Source: Hydractinia symbiolongicarpus
Lineage: Eukaryota > Cnidaria > Hydrozoa > Anthoathecata > Hydractiniidae
Assembly: GCF_029227915.1 (NCBI RefSeq)
Contig: NC_079879.1
Location: 16,182,001 to 16,246,000 of the forward strand
Direction: 5' to 3'
Length of the DNA: 64,000 bases
The notes under the pieces were generated by a model, which made no database searches, was not told the origin of the DNA, and was given only the letters and a program-made list of their open reading frames with translations. This document shows, piece after piece, positions 20,817 to 31,640 of the stretch. A program made the position numbers and the translations under genes. The stretch's first letter is position 1. Each line of letters opens with the position of its first letter.

Positions 20817-22797
20817 TTTATTAATATTTAAGTAATACTGATATTTTGTTCCATAATAATTAACGTTGTTTGTATTTCACCAATTTTAATTTTAATGAAA
20901 AGCCCTTTCAGGACGAAAGATTTCGGATTTTCAACTTCATCCATGCATATCTCCGAAACTAGCAACAGCTAAGAGCTGATTTAAGGCCCATTCGATAGGT
21001 AATTTGATGCTCTTTAAAACGCTGTCCAGTTTGGCCGTTCTCGTCCACAATGGGGCAGTGCAAGGCGCTGCGTGCTTTGCACAGTTGATTTATTGCTCTG
21101 GAGCTACAGGGTGGGCTAATGGGTGCAGTCGAAATATAAGAATTCATCTTCTTAGGTATTTTGGCCCGAAGAAATATCCAACATGGCGAAATTCGAAAAA
21201 AATTTCCTCTCATTAAAGAGTAAGGTAAAAAACATCCTCATCAGGGAAGAACTGAAACCACATGGGAACGAGGTTGACATGAACTTGCATTTTTTTTTAT
21301 TTGTGAAAAATATGGTTTAATACTTGTTTTCTCATTTGAAGGTACATCATGATGATTAATGAAGTCTACCGGATGGTTTTTTGGTCATAACAACGAATGC
21401 ACTTCTATTCATAAAGGCGTTGTGAAGTCATTTTACATTTCACGTTTCGGAAGACTGCCGATACCTACGTTCTAGGATAAAGCTAAAAATAGTTTGTCAC
21501 AATGTTGTGTGTTACAAGCTGGGATGACAATACAATCAATCCGTGTGTCACGCTTCTGGGATGTTTTTACTAATTTTTAGCATCAGGACCCTTTCTATGA
21601 CAGTATGTATATATTACTGATTGGCATATCATGTATGCAATCTCGTTCCCAGAGCTGTTTGGGTTGTGATTCATGAAAACGTCAACAGAACACACCACAC
21701 ATATTTTATTTGTTGTCTTTTCCCATTTTCGCGTAGAGCGGGTAATAGAGTGCACAATAGGCAAAAATGAAATTAAAACGCACGCTTTTTTCCCAAACGG
21801 CAATTCTATCTATCCCGAATTTCCTAAAATAGCCAGAAATCTGTTCCAGATCCCCATTTACTGCGTTCCTCTAGGTATATTACGTCTTATTAATTTTTTC
21901 ACGCTTCATATCACTGAGGGTTCTGATGTAAATATACGAATTTGCTGTCAGCGATAATCATCCCCAGTCTCTATATAAAGCGAGGTTCGTACGGTGCTTT
22001 CCCACCAGAGTTGACACTAGAATTACCAACCGCGTTCCTCTGGTCTTTTCACTCTTGTTATTTTTCAGTTCTACTTCTTCAAATCATGCGCATCAGAAAA
22101 CTGAATAATGCTGCAAGGTTGTTGTCGTTTTCAACGCCCGGTATCAAACCCCGTGCACTACACTACAAGTACGCAGAGAAACAGTCGATGGATAAGCTAG
22201 GTAGACCATGCGAGCATAGAGAAACGATATACGGATACGCTATCCTAAATTAAGAATAATACTGCGCGACTGTTCCCAGCTCCCCTGGGTCAAGCCCGCG
22301 CGCAAGGCTTTACCACGAAAGTTGATAAACCATTACATAAAAACGCAATAAAATCACAATTTCTATCTTTAAAAATTAATAACTCCAGATTGAGACATGG
22401 TAAGAACTAAAGTTTTTACAGTACATTTTTAAAAGAAAAAATGTATCAATTTTTGATGGTTTATTTTTAGAAATGACGTAATGATGACATCGTAGCTCAA
22501 ATATTCAAATCGCTCTAAAAGCGCAAGAAAGTATACAACAACCAGTAAACAATTTTACAAACAGTTTTCTTAAAGTTAAACACTTTTATTTTATTAAAAT
22601 AGAATGAGAAAGCAGTTTTGAAAACAGAAACACATGGGAACTGAAGATAAGTAGTAGCGATAATTGTGTCAACTTTTGTTGAGAAGTAGCAAAAAATCTA
22701 AAAATCTAACAAAACATGTACAATAATGCATCAAGAGCTCATAAAAAAGTTATAAGTCAAGAATACTCTTATCGTTTATTGAAAATCATTAAAAAGT
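20817..22797. other. Non-coding DNA
   Basis: Mixed-composition sequence without a supportable gene. Frames of 70-103 codons near 21.0, 21.7 and 22.0 kb have no domains and overlap frames on the other strand. No clear repeat ends are seen. Confidence 0.35.
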
Positions 22798-23551
22798 TTA
22801 TAAGTCAAGAATGATGTTTCGATGGTTCATCATTAGTGTTCTCAGTTCATCCATGAGAAGAATTTGACAAATCTTGTCCTCATCATCAAAACACGTTTCA
22901 CCTTTGCTTTTTAGATATTGATACAGCTGTGGCATATACATAACCACTTTCTGACCTTCCTCAGTTATGATCTTGATAGTGAAATGAATTGGAAGAGAAG
23001 ACGCTTTACACTTGCTACACTGAAAAAAAATCATTTCCTGATGTTTTCTCATCAACGGATGCAAAGCACAGAGGGCACTTCAAATTCTTGTGGCTGATGA
23101 CAACAGACTTTATAGGAAATTTGACTTTTGTTTTAAGCTCAAATGGAGGCGGCATCTTTTTCAGAGTGTGTTTTGACGGAGTCAAGGATGTTTCATTGGT
23201 GGTTGTTAGGAAAAAACCAGTGGAAGTATTCGACAGCTCACGCACAACTGCATTTTGGATTTCATAGACGCCACTCTTTAAGTTGTTGCCCTTCTCGTTC
23301 CACAACGAAAGCAAAATGATACCAGAGTCATCATTAATAAAGACATCTGTTCTTTTGGTGTCACCATTTACATCCATTGCTGATGTCGCCATGGAATCGA
23401 TGTTGATAAATCCTACCACCGTTACTGCCTGTCTGTCATAGCTGTTATCCAAGATACTTTTAATCTTCAGCTGTTTTGCAATATCCCGTTTAATTCTTTT
23501 ATCCGGACTTTCTGTTCTTGACGTATTCACCTTAACTACACGTATGATCAT
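22798..23551 (-). pseudogene. RPA-like OB-fold and zinc-ribbon protein, frameshifted
   Basis: Minus-strand frame 23551-23015 (178 aa) continues in another frame from 23064 to 22798. The first part looks like an OB-fold of the replication protein A type: AVTVVGFINID, DVFINDDSGIILLSLWNEKG, then a strand-rich GVYEIQNAVV. It leads into a zinc site with CPLC. The second CxxC (FFQCSKCKAS) and the C-terminal helices are in the shifted frame. The switch falls on a run of eight T (minus strand), a typical slippage site. RPA-like proteins of this kind ride on animal and plant Helitrons and on other transposons. No host-gene context is visible. Joined, it would encode a small ssDNA-binding protein; as it stands it is probably broken. 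Confidence 0.55.
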
Positions 23552-23781
23552 AAAAAATATCTAATGGGACGTCTTCTAAATGTGTGTAAAAAGAAGCAGA
23601 TGCATCACTTCGGCCTTCACTACCAAGTATGACGTGAAATCCATAGCAGTGGTCATTTAAAGGACAGAAGCAAAAGAACACAAACATCATGCCTTGCTTG
23701 GTAACTTGTTGAAATGACTTTTGCCAAACTTCATTGCAGAAATCGTCGTATTTGAGTTGCTGGAGTCCACAGAAAATTTCT
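23500..23781 (-). pseudogene. Transposase-like fragment
   Basis: Read on the minus strand from 23781, an open stretch includes QGMMFVFFCFCPLNDHCYGF, HVILGSEGRSDASASF and LDIFYDHTCS. It is followed by an in-frame TAA and then GEYVKNRKS. The pattern (HxxCxGFH, then YD-x-x-C-x-L-x-EY) resembles the core of a transposase family common in cnidarian genomes that I cannot name with certainty. It overlaps the start of the RPA-like frame, so one frame replaced or followed the other. Confidence 0.45.
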
Positions 23782-24269
23782 TAACTTGTTGAATTTATTT
23801 GCTGTGGTTTGAAAAATAAAAGTTCTGAAGACTTAATAATTATACATCTGTAACCTCTCGACAAAAGAATTGTTGCTGGTAACAAAATTCCAGTACAGAC
23901 GAGCAAATACCCCTCCCTGCTTGACATGCAAATCTAAAATCTATAATAATATCTACTGCGCGGAATAGCATAAGAGTATTAACACAAGAATCGTAGGACA
24001 GCTGTTTAAAAGGGGACACTATTGATTTTTTTTCATTTATGTTGCATGATTGTTCCTAATGGAAACATAATGCGTCGTCACTTATCCAACCTTTATCTGA
24101 GATCTCCCCAAGAATACTTTTTCATACGTACAATAGATGGCTACGAAGAGAATAATATAATTTTCTACAACGCATTCTTGAATCCCATTTCAATCTTCGT
24201 ACATGCAAGCACGTTAGGCTTCCCATCATCTCGCAGGAGAATATTTTGCCATAAAACTATTTCTATTGG

Positions 24270-24860
24270 TGTATGAAAGTGTGTCCAACCTTAATGATTG
24301 TTTATTTTACTGAGTTGCGTCTTTGCATTTATTGGTCTGATTTAGAACTTTTGATATGTCATTTCCAGGGAGGATACATGTTTCTACTGCTGTAAGGATA
24401 AGTAAAGAACACTACAGCCTGTTCAATGCTTAGTATAAGAATGTCTCTTTGTTTAGCCTGCAAAAAGGCCGTTAATATGTATATACTTCTGCAAAAGGGT
24501 AATTGAGCAAAATATCGTTCCTGTTTGTGTATGGATGTGTATCCAACCTCAAACCTTGTCTATTTTATAGAACAGCATGTTTCCTTAGATTGGTTGATAT
24601 TACGACTTGAATATGCCTTTACTCGGAACGCCATTTGTCCAATTTATCGTTTTTAATTGTGTATGGATGTGTATTCTACCTCAATGCTTGTCTGTTCCAT
24701 AGTACAACGTGTTCCCTCAGATTGGCTGATATTAGGAATTTCAATAAGTCTTTTTGCGAGAGTGTATTTTGCAAAATGTCGTTTCTGTTTGTGTATGGAT
24801 ATGTATCCAACCTTGAAACTTGTCTACTTGAATAAAACAACGTTCTCCTCAGATTAGGAC
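24270..24860 (+). repeat. Degenerate tandem repeat, ~130-bp unit
   Basis: At least three recognisable units share TTTGTGTATGGATGTGTATC, CAACCT, TTGTCT and CTCAGATTGGCTGATATTA, at about 24515, 24650 and 24785; a more diverged first unit starts near 24270. No coding role is seen. Confidence 0.7.
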
Positions 24861-25809
24861 TTTCGCCTGTTAAGGCGATAAAGAGTATTATTACAGTTAT
24901 GGGAAATACTGTGGCATGTTACGTTGGTTATGGCCTATCTTAAGGGAAAATGTGCACTTGTTTGTTTGTGTATGATATTAATTATTAGAAAGCAATTAAG
25001 TTCATATGGAAATAAAACTTCCTTTGGTATGTATATACAGGTATCGATTTAACTGTTAGGAGTAAGATATGTTTCTTGTTTATTTGATTAAACTGTGTAC
25101 GTAACCACAAGCTAGATAAAAACTGTGAAAACAGCCTACCTTCTTAGTTTTTATATATAAGAAAGCTGGAGCATGCACTACCGTCTATTGATTTTGTTAT
25201 TAGTTAGTGTCTGTTCCATTTAGTGATATTAGAATAATCCAAGCTGCACAAAGGAAACATAAGTTTATTATGGAAAATGCTCTGTGTGCAACATATGAAA
25301 GCCATGTTCTTCTTCTCTTTTGCGAAAAACTATAGTCACTTTCAATCTACCATTATGGACTTTCGAAGTCTAAAATCCATTAGCCAAAACCCGAGGGGGT
25401 ACAGAAAAAATCAGGGGTACAGAAAAATTTATCACAGACTAGCTAGTCCCTCCTCGAACGAACGTCAGAAGAACTGCTTGACCATACGGAGAAGTTATTC
25501 AAAATGGCGCATCACGACTTCGGCCCCAGCATTTTTTGATACTCGTACGCTTGCGAACGCCAAAAAATCCTCAGGTTGAGGTTGCCTAAATCCCTCCTAC
25601 CGCTCGCCCCTGCGGGTCAAATTGTTGAGTAAGCTTTTCGGGCCAATCAATATATAGCGAGGGGGCGGTTATAGTTGATTTTCGGCCGAAGATGGAGAAA
25701 ATTCCGTGCGTTGCGTTTGAACAAGAATTCGGATATGATCCGAAATCTTAATAAATTTATATATGTATTCTGTTTTTTTTAACTTTCTTTCCTGCGAAAT
25801 TCACTTAAT
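24861..25809. other. Non-coding DNA
   Basis: No gene supported. The only notable item is a short frame at 25692-25751 (MEKIPCVAFEQEFGYDPKS) after a GC-richer block. It could be a first exon or nothing at all. Confidence 0.35.
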
Positions 25810-26296
25810 GACGTTGTTTAAACGTTTCTTAAATCACCATATAAGGTAACTTAAACGTTACAAATGGGACGTTATTTGTCCGTTAATTGAACCAACGGAA
25901 TGACGTTATTTGAACGCTATATTTTGAACGTTATTTAAACAACCTGGAAAAAGTGGTTATTGAATGTGCAAATGGGGACGTTATTTCTCCGTTATTTGAA
26001 CCAACGGAATGACGTTATTTGAACGCTATATTTTGAACGTTATTTAAACGTCTTGGAAAAAGTGGTTATTAAATGTGCAAATGGGACGTTATTTGAACGT
26101 TCATTGAACCAACGGAAAAACGTTATTTAAACGTTCATTTCGAACGTCATTTGAACGTTACATGCGGAGCGTTATTTAAACGTCCTCAAAAAAGTGGTTA
26201 TTGAATGTGCAAACGGTACGTTATTTGACCGTTAATTGAACGATCAAAATGACGTCTTTTGAACGCTAAAAAAAAATGTTCTTGTGCCCACTGGGG
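25810..26296 (-). repeat. ACGTTATT subterminal array with CCCAGTGGGCAC tip (right)
   Basis: About 470 bp of repeats (GGGACGTTATTTGACCGTTA, GGAATGACGTTATTTGAACG) include three copies of a ~115-bp unit with GGAAAAAGTGGTTATTGAAT. It ends GTGCCCACTGGG, the reverse complement of the tip at 15661. Confidence 0.7.
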
Positions 26297-26299
26297 ATG

Positions 26300-26940
26300 T
26301 TTCTTTGTTCTTATACGATGTGTTAAAAAGTCGCTTTGGATTAAGTGTTAGATATCATTTTATGCAATATCTACCAGGAACCATTGAAAGTTTCTTACAT
26401 ACTAATACAAATGCTTTTCTACCAATATTGTAATTGCAACTGCATCATATACGCCAAATCGAAATTGTGTAAGTGAGACATGTAGTTTTAGAAACACTCT
26501 CCCAGATCATCGAATTATAAATTTCATCGGCGTTCTGTGTACGACCGAGTAAACACTTTTGTAAGAGTGTTTACACTTCTACAACAGCATCTGTAACTTT
26601 TTCCACCAGTTTGTTATAAGTAGTTTTTGTCATTGATGAGGGCATATTCGTAAGTGATGTTAAATTTTCCAACGATGAACAACCTTGACCGCAAAATGAT
26701 CTTGACCTGAAATTTATATCAAAGACCCTTTTTCATTTTATTTTGAGGTATAAAATTCCTTATAAAATCCACATTTACATGTTATTGTAAGCAAATGGAC
26801 AAAGTCGTTCTTCTTTAAAAATTTTTCGTAAAGTTTTTGTCCTTTTTTGTGACACTCCGGGCAACAGAAAATTCTAAAGTGAGAATTTCAACGTCAACTA
26901 TACGGTTTCCAGTTATTCTATGGTCTCCTTGTTTGGGAGT
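26300..26940 (-). pseudogene. Mutator-like transposase fragment, heavily broken
   Basis: Minus-strand pieces in changing frames read HGRITGNRIVDVE. A zinc-finger piece follows (FCCPECHKKGQKLYEKF, then TCKCGFYKEFYTS). Then come SLTNMPSSMTKTTYNKLVEK and a GRTQNADE...MIWESV stretch. The order matches the Mutator-like transposase domain common in cnidarian repeats: Gly-Asn-Arg start, CxxC/CxC zinc site, then an SMTKTTY helix. Several stops and frameshifts make it non-functional. Family assignment is from memory of the domain pattern. Confidence 0.5.
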
Positions 26941-27148
26941 GTCTATTGATTTCCTGTACCTTAGAATCTGAAGCAGGTTTGTTAAAATGCTCATTAATAA
27001 CGTTTAGAACTAACGTCCGGATCAGCAGCACTTTCCACAATGATTGGTCTGCTTCTTTTCGATGGGGTATTACTGTCTTGTGTCCACTGGTTACCTTTAA
27101 ACCTTATTTTGCCTCTTCACACATTTCTCTTCTTCACTCATTTCAAAA

Positions 27149-27252
27149 TCTCTATAACAATACGCTAACTATGTGTGTGTGTCTGTCTTTCTGTAACAGG
27201 CAAAATGGATGCGTTCATTTTCCTTTGATGTTGCCGAAAAATACATGTCTAA
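27149..27252 (+). mobile_element. Helitron-like 5' end fragment
   Basis: Begins TCTCTATAACAATACGCTAA after AAAA and continues with GGCAAAATGGATGCGTTCAT and the GATGTTGCCGAAAAATACAT segment seen in the other Helitron-like units. It is truncated by the next repeat. Confidence 0.6.
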
Positions 27253-27309
27253 TAGAGGCCTCCCGGCGGATATATTTGATACATTTGGGAAATTCATCCA
27301 ATTTATCAT

Positions 27310-27935
27310 ATACTTTACTCGGAGAAACTTTCGCGAGAGAAACTTTCGCGAGTCCAAAAACTCGCGAAATATTTTGGATAAATTTACGCGCCGCGAGATA
27401 AAATTTCGCGAAATCTGAAATTGGAAAGTTTTGGCGAGATAAACTTTCACGATTCGTGATTTTATATGTTCTTATAAAAAAGTGGCCTATATTTCTTATG
27501 ATAGAAAAGTGTTTTTTAACGATGTAATGTCCTTTCTAATGGTATGTAAAAACTTCTATTTACAAACTGGCTTTATCGTCAAAATCACAAAACAGATCAA
27601 ACTCATCGCCTTTTTGCTAGTAACTCGGGTATAAGCCATACATATACATTTGAAACATCATCGCTTTTGTTTATTTCTAAGTTTATTCCAATCTCGTTCC
27701 CAGCGCCAGTTGTCTCTTTTTTTTATTGGGAGGGCGAGCCAAATAAAGGCGAGTCAAGAAATAACTTTTAAAACCAACAAATTTCTTTTAAATTTTAGTG
27801 GATAAACCTTCGCAAATCGACAATTTAGAATGTTTGTACCGAATAAACTTTCGCGAATAGCCATTTTTGAAAGTTTCGCGAGACAAAGTTTCGCGAAAAA
27901 GGCAAAAAAATTCGCGACAGTTTCTCCGAAAAAAG
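27310..27935. mobile_element. Foldback/MITE-like element with TTTCGCGA repeats
   Basis: The left end TACTTTACTCGGAGAAACTT and the right end, read in reverse complement (ATACTTTTTTCGGAGAAACT), are similar inverted termini. Both are followed by multiple AAACTTTCGCGAG motifs. The interior (27430-27830) is non-coding. The superfamily cannot be determined. Confidence 0.55.
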
Positions 27936-28161
27936 TATCTTCATATATTTTGGAGATTTTTCATATATTATCAAATATTTTAACTGTGTCTTCTTGTTTT
28001 TTCTTATTGATCTTGTGTAAATTGTGCTCATCTCAAAAGTCAAAAGATTTTTAAGTTCTGAAGTTTGTATTTAAGCTAGTAATTTACTATTTTACCAATC
28101 TTTGTTAGTGCTAACGTGGATATCTGAAATCAAATTTTTTTGCCTAATTTCGACAGGTATT

Positions 28162-28475
28162 AGAGAGAGGAAAGTGCCGATGTTGGTGCAGAGCATCCTT
28201 CATGATCTTAGCGTAAATGCCCGTTAAAATTTCACGCTAAATATAGGATGCTCAAAGCACTTTCCGATCGTGGGATAGAGGGGAAGGGGGATAGAGGGGG
28301 AGGGTATATAGGAAGGGCGGCTCAAAATTGCCCCTTACCTTTTACCTCTTTGTTATCTTATGTAGCCTTATAGTGTCCTTGCGCATAGGTGCTTATTCTA
28401 TCATTATGGATAATTCTTTTGTCATCATCTGCATTGAGAGCGAGTTTGTTTGTTTTTATGGTGTGAATATCATGC
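28162..28475 (+). repeat. Polinton left terminal inverted repeat
   Basis: Matches the reverse complement of 41978-42292 with a few substitutions and a small difference near 28237-28245. Its inner part is an antisense copy of the last ~39 codons of PolB. Confidence 0.95.
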
Positions 28476-28499
28476 CTCATACTGTCAGGGTAACACAAA

Positions 28500-28524
28500 A
28501 TCCATTCCCACCTCAGGAATGGAT
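28500..28524 (-). terminator. Hairpin after the 325-aa gene
   Basis: Perfect 9-bp stem (ATCCATTCC / GGAATGGAT) with a 7-nt loop, 14 nt past the stop of the minus-strand gene ending at 28538. One of five comparable hairpins at gene ends in this element; the 3'-end-signal role is inferred from position. Confidence 0.55.
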
Positions 28525-28537
28525 AATTGTCAAATAG

Positions 28538-29515
28538 CTATCGAAAAGCATACCATTTGCTAAAGGCCATTGTCATAGCCATCACAAGAGCGATCTTCTC
28601 ATCCTTATGTACAGTAGTATCTTTGTGGTAAGGCTCAGGAATATGCTTATCGGTAATATGTTTATCAGGAATATGCTTATCAGGAATCTTTTTATCAGGA
28701 ATCTTTTTATGTGATTCAGCTGTTTTTTCAGTCGCATTGACTTTTCGATTAATCCCAATCGTCAGATCTTCACCCGATATTAAAATCTTGTTGTTGTAAC
28801 CTACCACCCCTGTTTTAATTTTGAGATTCATGTCACTAGGTAACATATAAATACCCTGTCCAACCGAATAATCAACTTTGCTTGAAGCGTAATTTAAGGT
28901 ATCCTGATAACGTTTAATGTCATCTTGAATATCAACTCTACAGTTAACAATGTCTTCAAAGTTGTTCATGAAAACTCTTTGAGCTGTCAAAGCGCTTGAA
29001 TTATTACCTAAGATAGAAGAACGGGCTGAGGTCTGCGAACTAAGAACAAGATAAGCATATGCTTTGACACTGTCTGAAATTTTTACAAGACCTATTTTTG
29101 TAAAGCCATTAGATTTTTCAATGATCCATCGTGTCATGGAGTCGTCTGTGAAATAACTTAGACCTGGTGTTGGATAGTTTTTACGTCTTTTTTGATACGA
29201 GCTGAAAAAATATTGACCCTTGTATTTCATAGGATTAGAATCGACGCCATATTCACTACAGATTTTTAGAAATTCTTCGTTTGAATAAGGATTGTCATAT
29301 TGATTAAAACTATCTTCAAAAGGCAGAGGTGTCCGCAAGCGCTCAATGATTCGTCTAATGTGATAATAGACATGAAAACGATATACTGATCTAATCATAG
29401 GGCGACCTTCTTTCAGGTGTTCAGAACTGACTCCACAGGCACTTGAAGCACACCAGGTGACAAAATTGAGTTGGGTTTGCCATAATTTAAATGGTTGTTT
29501 TTGCCAAATTTTCAT
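28538..29515 (-). CDS. Conserved Polinton protein of unknown function (325 aa)
   Basis: Intact 325-aa frame at the left edge of the element, transcribed toward the left TIR. The N-terminal third has LNFVTWCASSACGVSSEHL followed by a Tyr/Arg-rich VYRFHVYYHIRRIIERL segment. The middle is strand-rich and mentions no known catalytic motif. Near the C-terminus is a run of short PDKHI repeats (about residues 275-300), then a hydrophobic tail. I recognise the N-terminal block as recurring in cnidarian Polintons but know no assigned function. Its neighbourhood with capsid genes suggests a virion component. It starts inside the end of the upstream small gene (29-bp overlap in another frame), a compact viral-style arrangement. 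A hairpin lies 14 nt beyond the stop. Confidence 0.75.
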   Translation of the reverse strand: MKIWQKQPFKLWQTQLNFVTWCASSACGVSSEHLKEGRPMIRSVYRFHVYYHIRRIIERLRTPLPFEDSFNQYDNPYSNEEFLKICSEYGVDSNPMKYKGQYFFSSYQKRRKNYPTPGLSYFTDDSMTRWIIEKSNGFTKIGLVKISDSVKAYAYLVLSSQTSARSSILGNNSSALTAQRVFMNNFEDIVNCRVDIQDDIKRYQDTLNYASSKVDYSVGQGIYMLPSDMNLKIKTGVVGYNNKILISGEDLTIGINRKVNATEKTAESHKKIPDKKIPDKHIPDKHITDKHIPEPYHKDTTVHKDEKIALVMAMTMAFSKWYAFR

Positions 29516-29693
29516 ACGTTGTTCGAACCATTACGTAATTAGTAAAAATATTGGGAAGGCTTGCGGGGAAGGAACCATCCCCAGAGACAATGACCGTTTG
29601 TTTGTATAAATCTTTCCCATTCAATATCTGAAGGTCTTGTCCTCCATTTGGCTTATAAGCCGCATTGGGGTTATATTTAAAAATGTTCTCCAT
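29487..29693 (-). CDS. Small Polinton protein (68 aa)
   Basis: Starts 17 bp from the divergent penton gene, so the two probably share a bidirectional promoter, and overlaps the downstream 325-aa frame by 29 bp. Polar, no membrane segment, no domain recognised. It could alternatively be the N-terminus of the following protein separated by a frameshift. The ATG of the next gene in a good position favours two genes. Confidence 0.5.
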   Translation of the reverse strand: MENIFKYNPNAAYKPNGGQDLQILNGKDLYKQTVIVSGDGSFPASLPNIFTNYVMVRTTYENLAKTTI

Positions 29694-29710
29694 TCTTTTT
29701 ACCTTAAATA

Positions 29711-30280
29711 ATGCTACTTTCTAATATAAGAATGTATATCACAATAAATGACGTTAATAGTGAAAAGACAATCTATTTGTCTTACCCCATCCAAAACTTG
29801 GATGGTTCTAAGGAAATTGCAGTCGTTGAGATTTTTGCAGACAATGTTACGTATGAAATAACTGCACCATTGAAACTGACTCTGTCTGCCGGTGAGGGGA
29901 AAGCAGAGAAACTAATACCTCGACGGGAATACACGAGCAGGGAATTGAATGCCTTTTTAGCAGGTAATGTCACCCTCACCCCATTAATCAAAGACCCTCG
30001 AGCAATCAAAACAAATAGGCTGGCCGACATAACAGAACTCCATTTCCATCTGAATGAATTGGACAATACAAACAATCTTAAAAATGGTGGACCTAGTGAC
30101 GACCTGCTCACATATCATGTATCTGGGTATGACGATGTCACACGTTTTGAACCGAGAAACCTACAATATAAAAAACTCAAGAATGGTATCTTTCAATCAC
30201 TTACGTTAAAAATCACCGATCAAAATGGTGATCCGATAAAGGATGGTCTGGAACCAACCATTGTTTTTCACATTCGCTAA
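29711..30280 (+). CDS. Putative penton / minor capsid protein
   Basis: 189 aa, strand-rich, ending in LTLKITDQNGDPIKDGLEPT followed by IVFHIR. This kind of C-terminal strand pair (I-x-D-x-x-G ... G-x-P/E-x-x-x-x-L/F-H-I/F-R) is typical of Polinton minor capsid proteins, which form pentons with a jelly-roll fold. It is directly followed by the major capsid gene (39-bp gap), the usual partner. It is somewhat shorter than many family members. A second Met at residue 8 could be the true start. The assignment rests on C-terminal pattern and position. Confidence 0.6.
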   Translation: MLLSNIRMYITINDVNSEKTIYLSYPIQNLDGSKEIAVVEIFADNVTYEITAPLKLTLSAGEGKAEKLIPRREYTSRELNAFLAGNVTLTPLIKDPRAIKTNRLADITELHFHLNELDNTNNLKNGGPSDDLLTYHVSGYDDVTRFEPRNLQYKKLKNGIFQSLTLKITDQNGDPIKDGLEPTIVFHIR

Positions 30281-30319
30281 CCGAGATAGAAGTAAAATAA
30301 AATAAAAGTAATAACAAAC

Positions 30320-31636
30320 ATGGAATACGGAAAAAGGTTAAATCCTGAACGTTCACTTAGAACCGCTCGCGATGTAAAAGGCTCACGTCAAAAAGTAATT
30401 GTCACACACAATCCAAGTGAGATTGATCAAAACCAGTTATTGTTGGTTAGGTTTCCTAATTTGGGTAGTGATGACGTTAATATCCCTGGAACGTCGAAAC
30501 TAAGTTTTGACATTGAACTCGAGTCAAAAGCCGACACAAAAAGAACATTGGTCAGTAATATTGGAAGAGCGATTGTTAAAAAGTTGGCTGTCAAGTTTGA
30601 GGGTAGCGAGATTTTGAGCATTGATGACTTTGACCTTTTTGGGTGCTACAGAGATTTATGGCTAACCAAGTATGAAAAGAGAAATGCAATCAGACAAGGT
30701 ATCATCTTCACCGAAGGGTGTACGGATAATTGTATGAAATTGAGGATCAGCGCTTCAGATAAAGACACCTCTGATGTCTCAGACAAAGCCATTGCTGATG
30801 CATACAAAAACAAGTTTATCATTCCTCTCGATTTTGAAATGTTAGATAGCACGATCCCATATTATCAAGCCGGATTAGGGAATAGGTTATGTTATGAGAT
30901 CACATTTAACGACTATAACCGAGTTATTTATTCTAACCCTCCAACATCTGCCGCAGGCCAAAAAGTAACCCCAGACGCTAAATATAAAATCTCCAACATC
31001 TCTCTTGAATATGAGATTGTGACACAACCTACCTTGGCCAGACACATTGCATCTGAATACCAAAACATGGCTTTACTCTACGATAGGTTTTTGAGACACA
31101 GACAAATTAGGGTAAACAAGTCGGACACTACTTGGAATTGGTCCTTCAACACCCCTTGTAAATCGTTGAAGGGTATCTTGGTTTTGTTTGAAGACGAACA
31201 AGCCTACAAACGAGATACCGGTAAATTCTACAATCCGAAAATTAAAAAGGTATCTGTCATCGTTGAGGGTAAGCCTAACCAACTTTTTGCTCAAGGGATG
31301 CAGCCGTTTGAAAATTACAATGAAATTTACAAGTGGTTTGCCGAAGGAAAACCAAAAGATAATAATGCCGGCGAAATCCAAAAACATTTGCAATTACACG
31401 ATGTAAAAGTCTTTGATTACTTGACAGACAAATATGCTCTATGGTTAGATTTTAGAACCATAGATGAAAATGCTTTGCATGGGACTGGTCGGCGGATTGA
31501 GAATGTAAGTGAAGGCATCACTTTACAAATTGAAAAGACTGCTGAAACTGCAGGCTCCTTAAACGCTTATATATATTTAATAATGGACGCCCAATTAAAC
31601 ATTCAAAACGGTGAATTTATGTCTATCTTGTATTAA
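30320..31636 (+). CDS. MCP: Major capsid protein (double jelly-roll)
   Basis: 438 aa, intact. Polinton major capsid features include an N-terminal TSKLSFDIELESK strand and a LFGCYRDLWLTKYEKRN segment. A second half opens with WNWSFNTPCKSLKGILVLFE. The terminus LWLDFRTIDENALHGTGRR then Y-x-y-x-MDAQLNIQNG ends in LY. These correspond to the PY-type protein shown by structure prediction in published work to be a double-jelly-roll capsid protein. It would form trimeric capsomers of an icosahedral shell. It lies between the penton and ATPase genes, the conserved morphogenesis order. The frame shows no breaks, so capsid assembly may have remained under selection or the copy is young. Confidence 0.92.
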   Translation: MEYGKRLNPERSLRTARDVKGSRQKVIVTHNPSEIDQNQLLLVRFPNLGSDDVNIPGTSKLSFDIELESKADTKRTLVSNIGRAIVKKLAVKFEGSEILSIDDFDLFGCYRDLWLTKYEKRNAIRQGIIFTEGCTDNCMKLRISASDKDTSDVSDKAIADAYKNKFIIPLDFEMLDSTIPYYQAGLGNRLCYEITFNDYNRVIYSNPPTSAAGQKVTPDAKYKISNISLEYEIVTQPTLARHIASEYQNMALLYDRFLRHRQIRVNKSDTTWNWSFNTPCKSLKGILVLFEDEQAYKRDTGKFYNPKIKKVSVIVEGKPNQLFAQGMQPFENYNEIYKWFAEGKPKDNNAGEIQKHLQLHDVKVFDYLTDKYALWLDFRTIDENALHGTGRRIENVSEGITLQIEKTAETAGSLNAYIYLIMDAQLNIQNGEFMSILY

Positions 31637-31640
31637 TAAA

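Noticed and set aside
24022-24276. 84-codon plus-strand frame
   Set aside because: No recognisable domain and located at the edge of a tandem-repeat field.
28328-28537. Plus-strand frame inside the left Polinton TIR
   Set aside because: It is antisense to the TIR copy of the PolB C-terminus.
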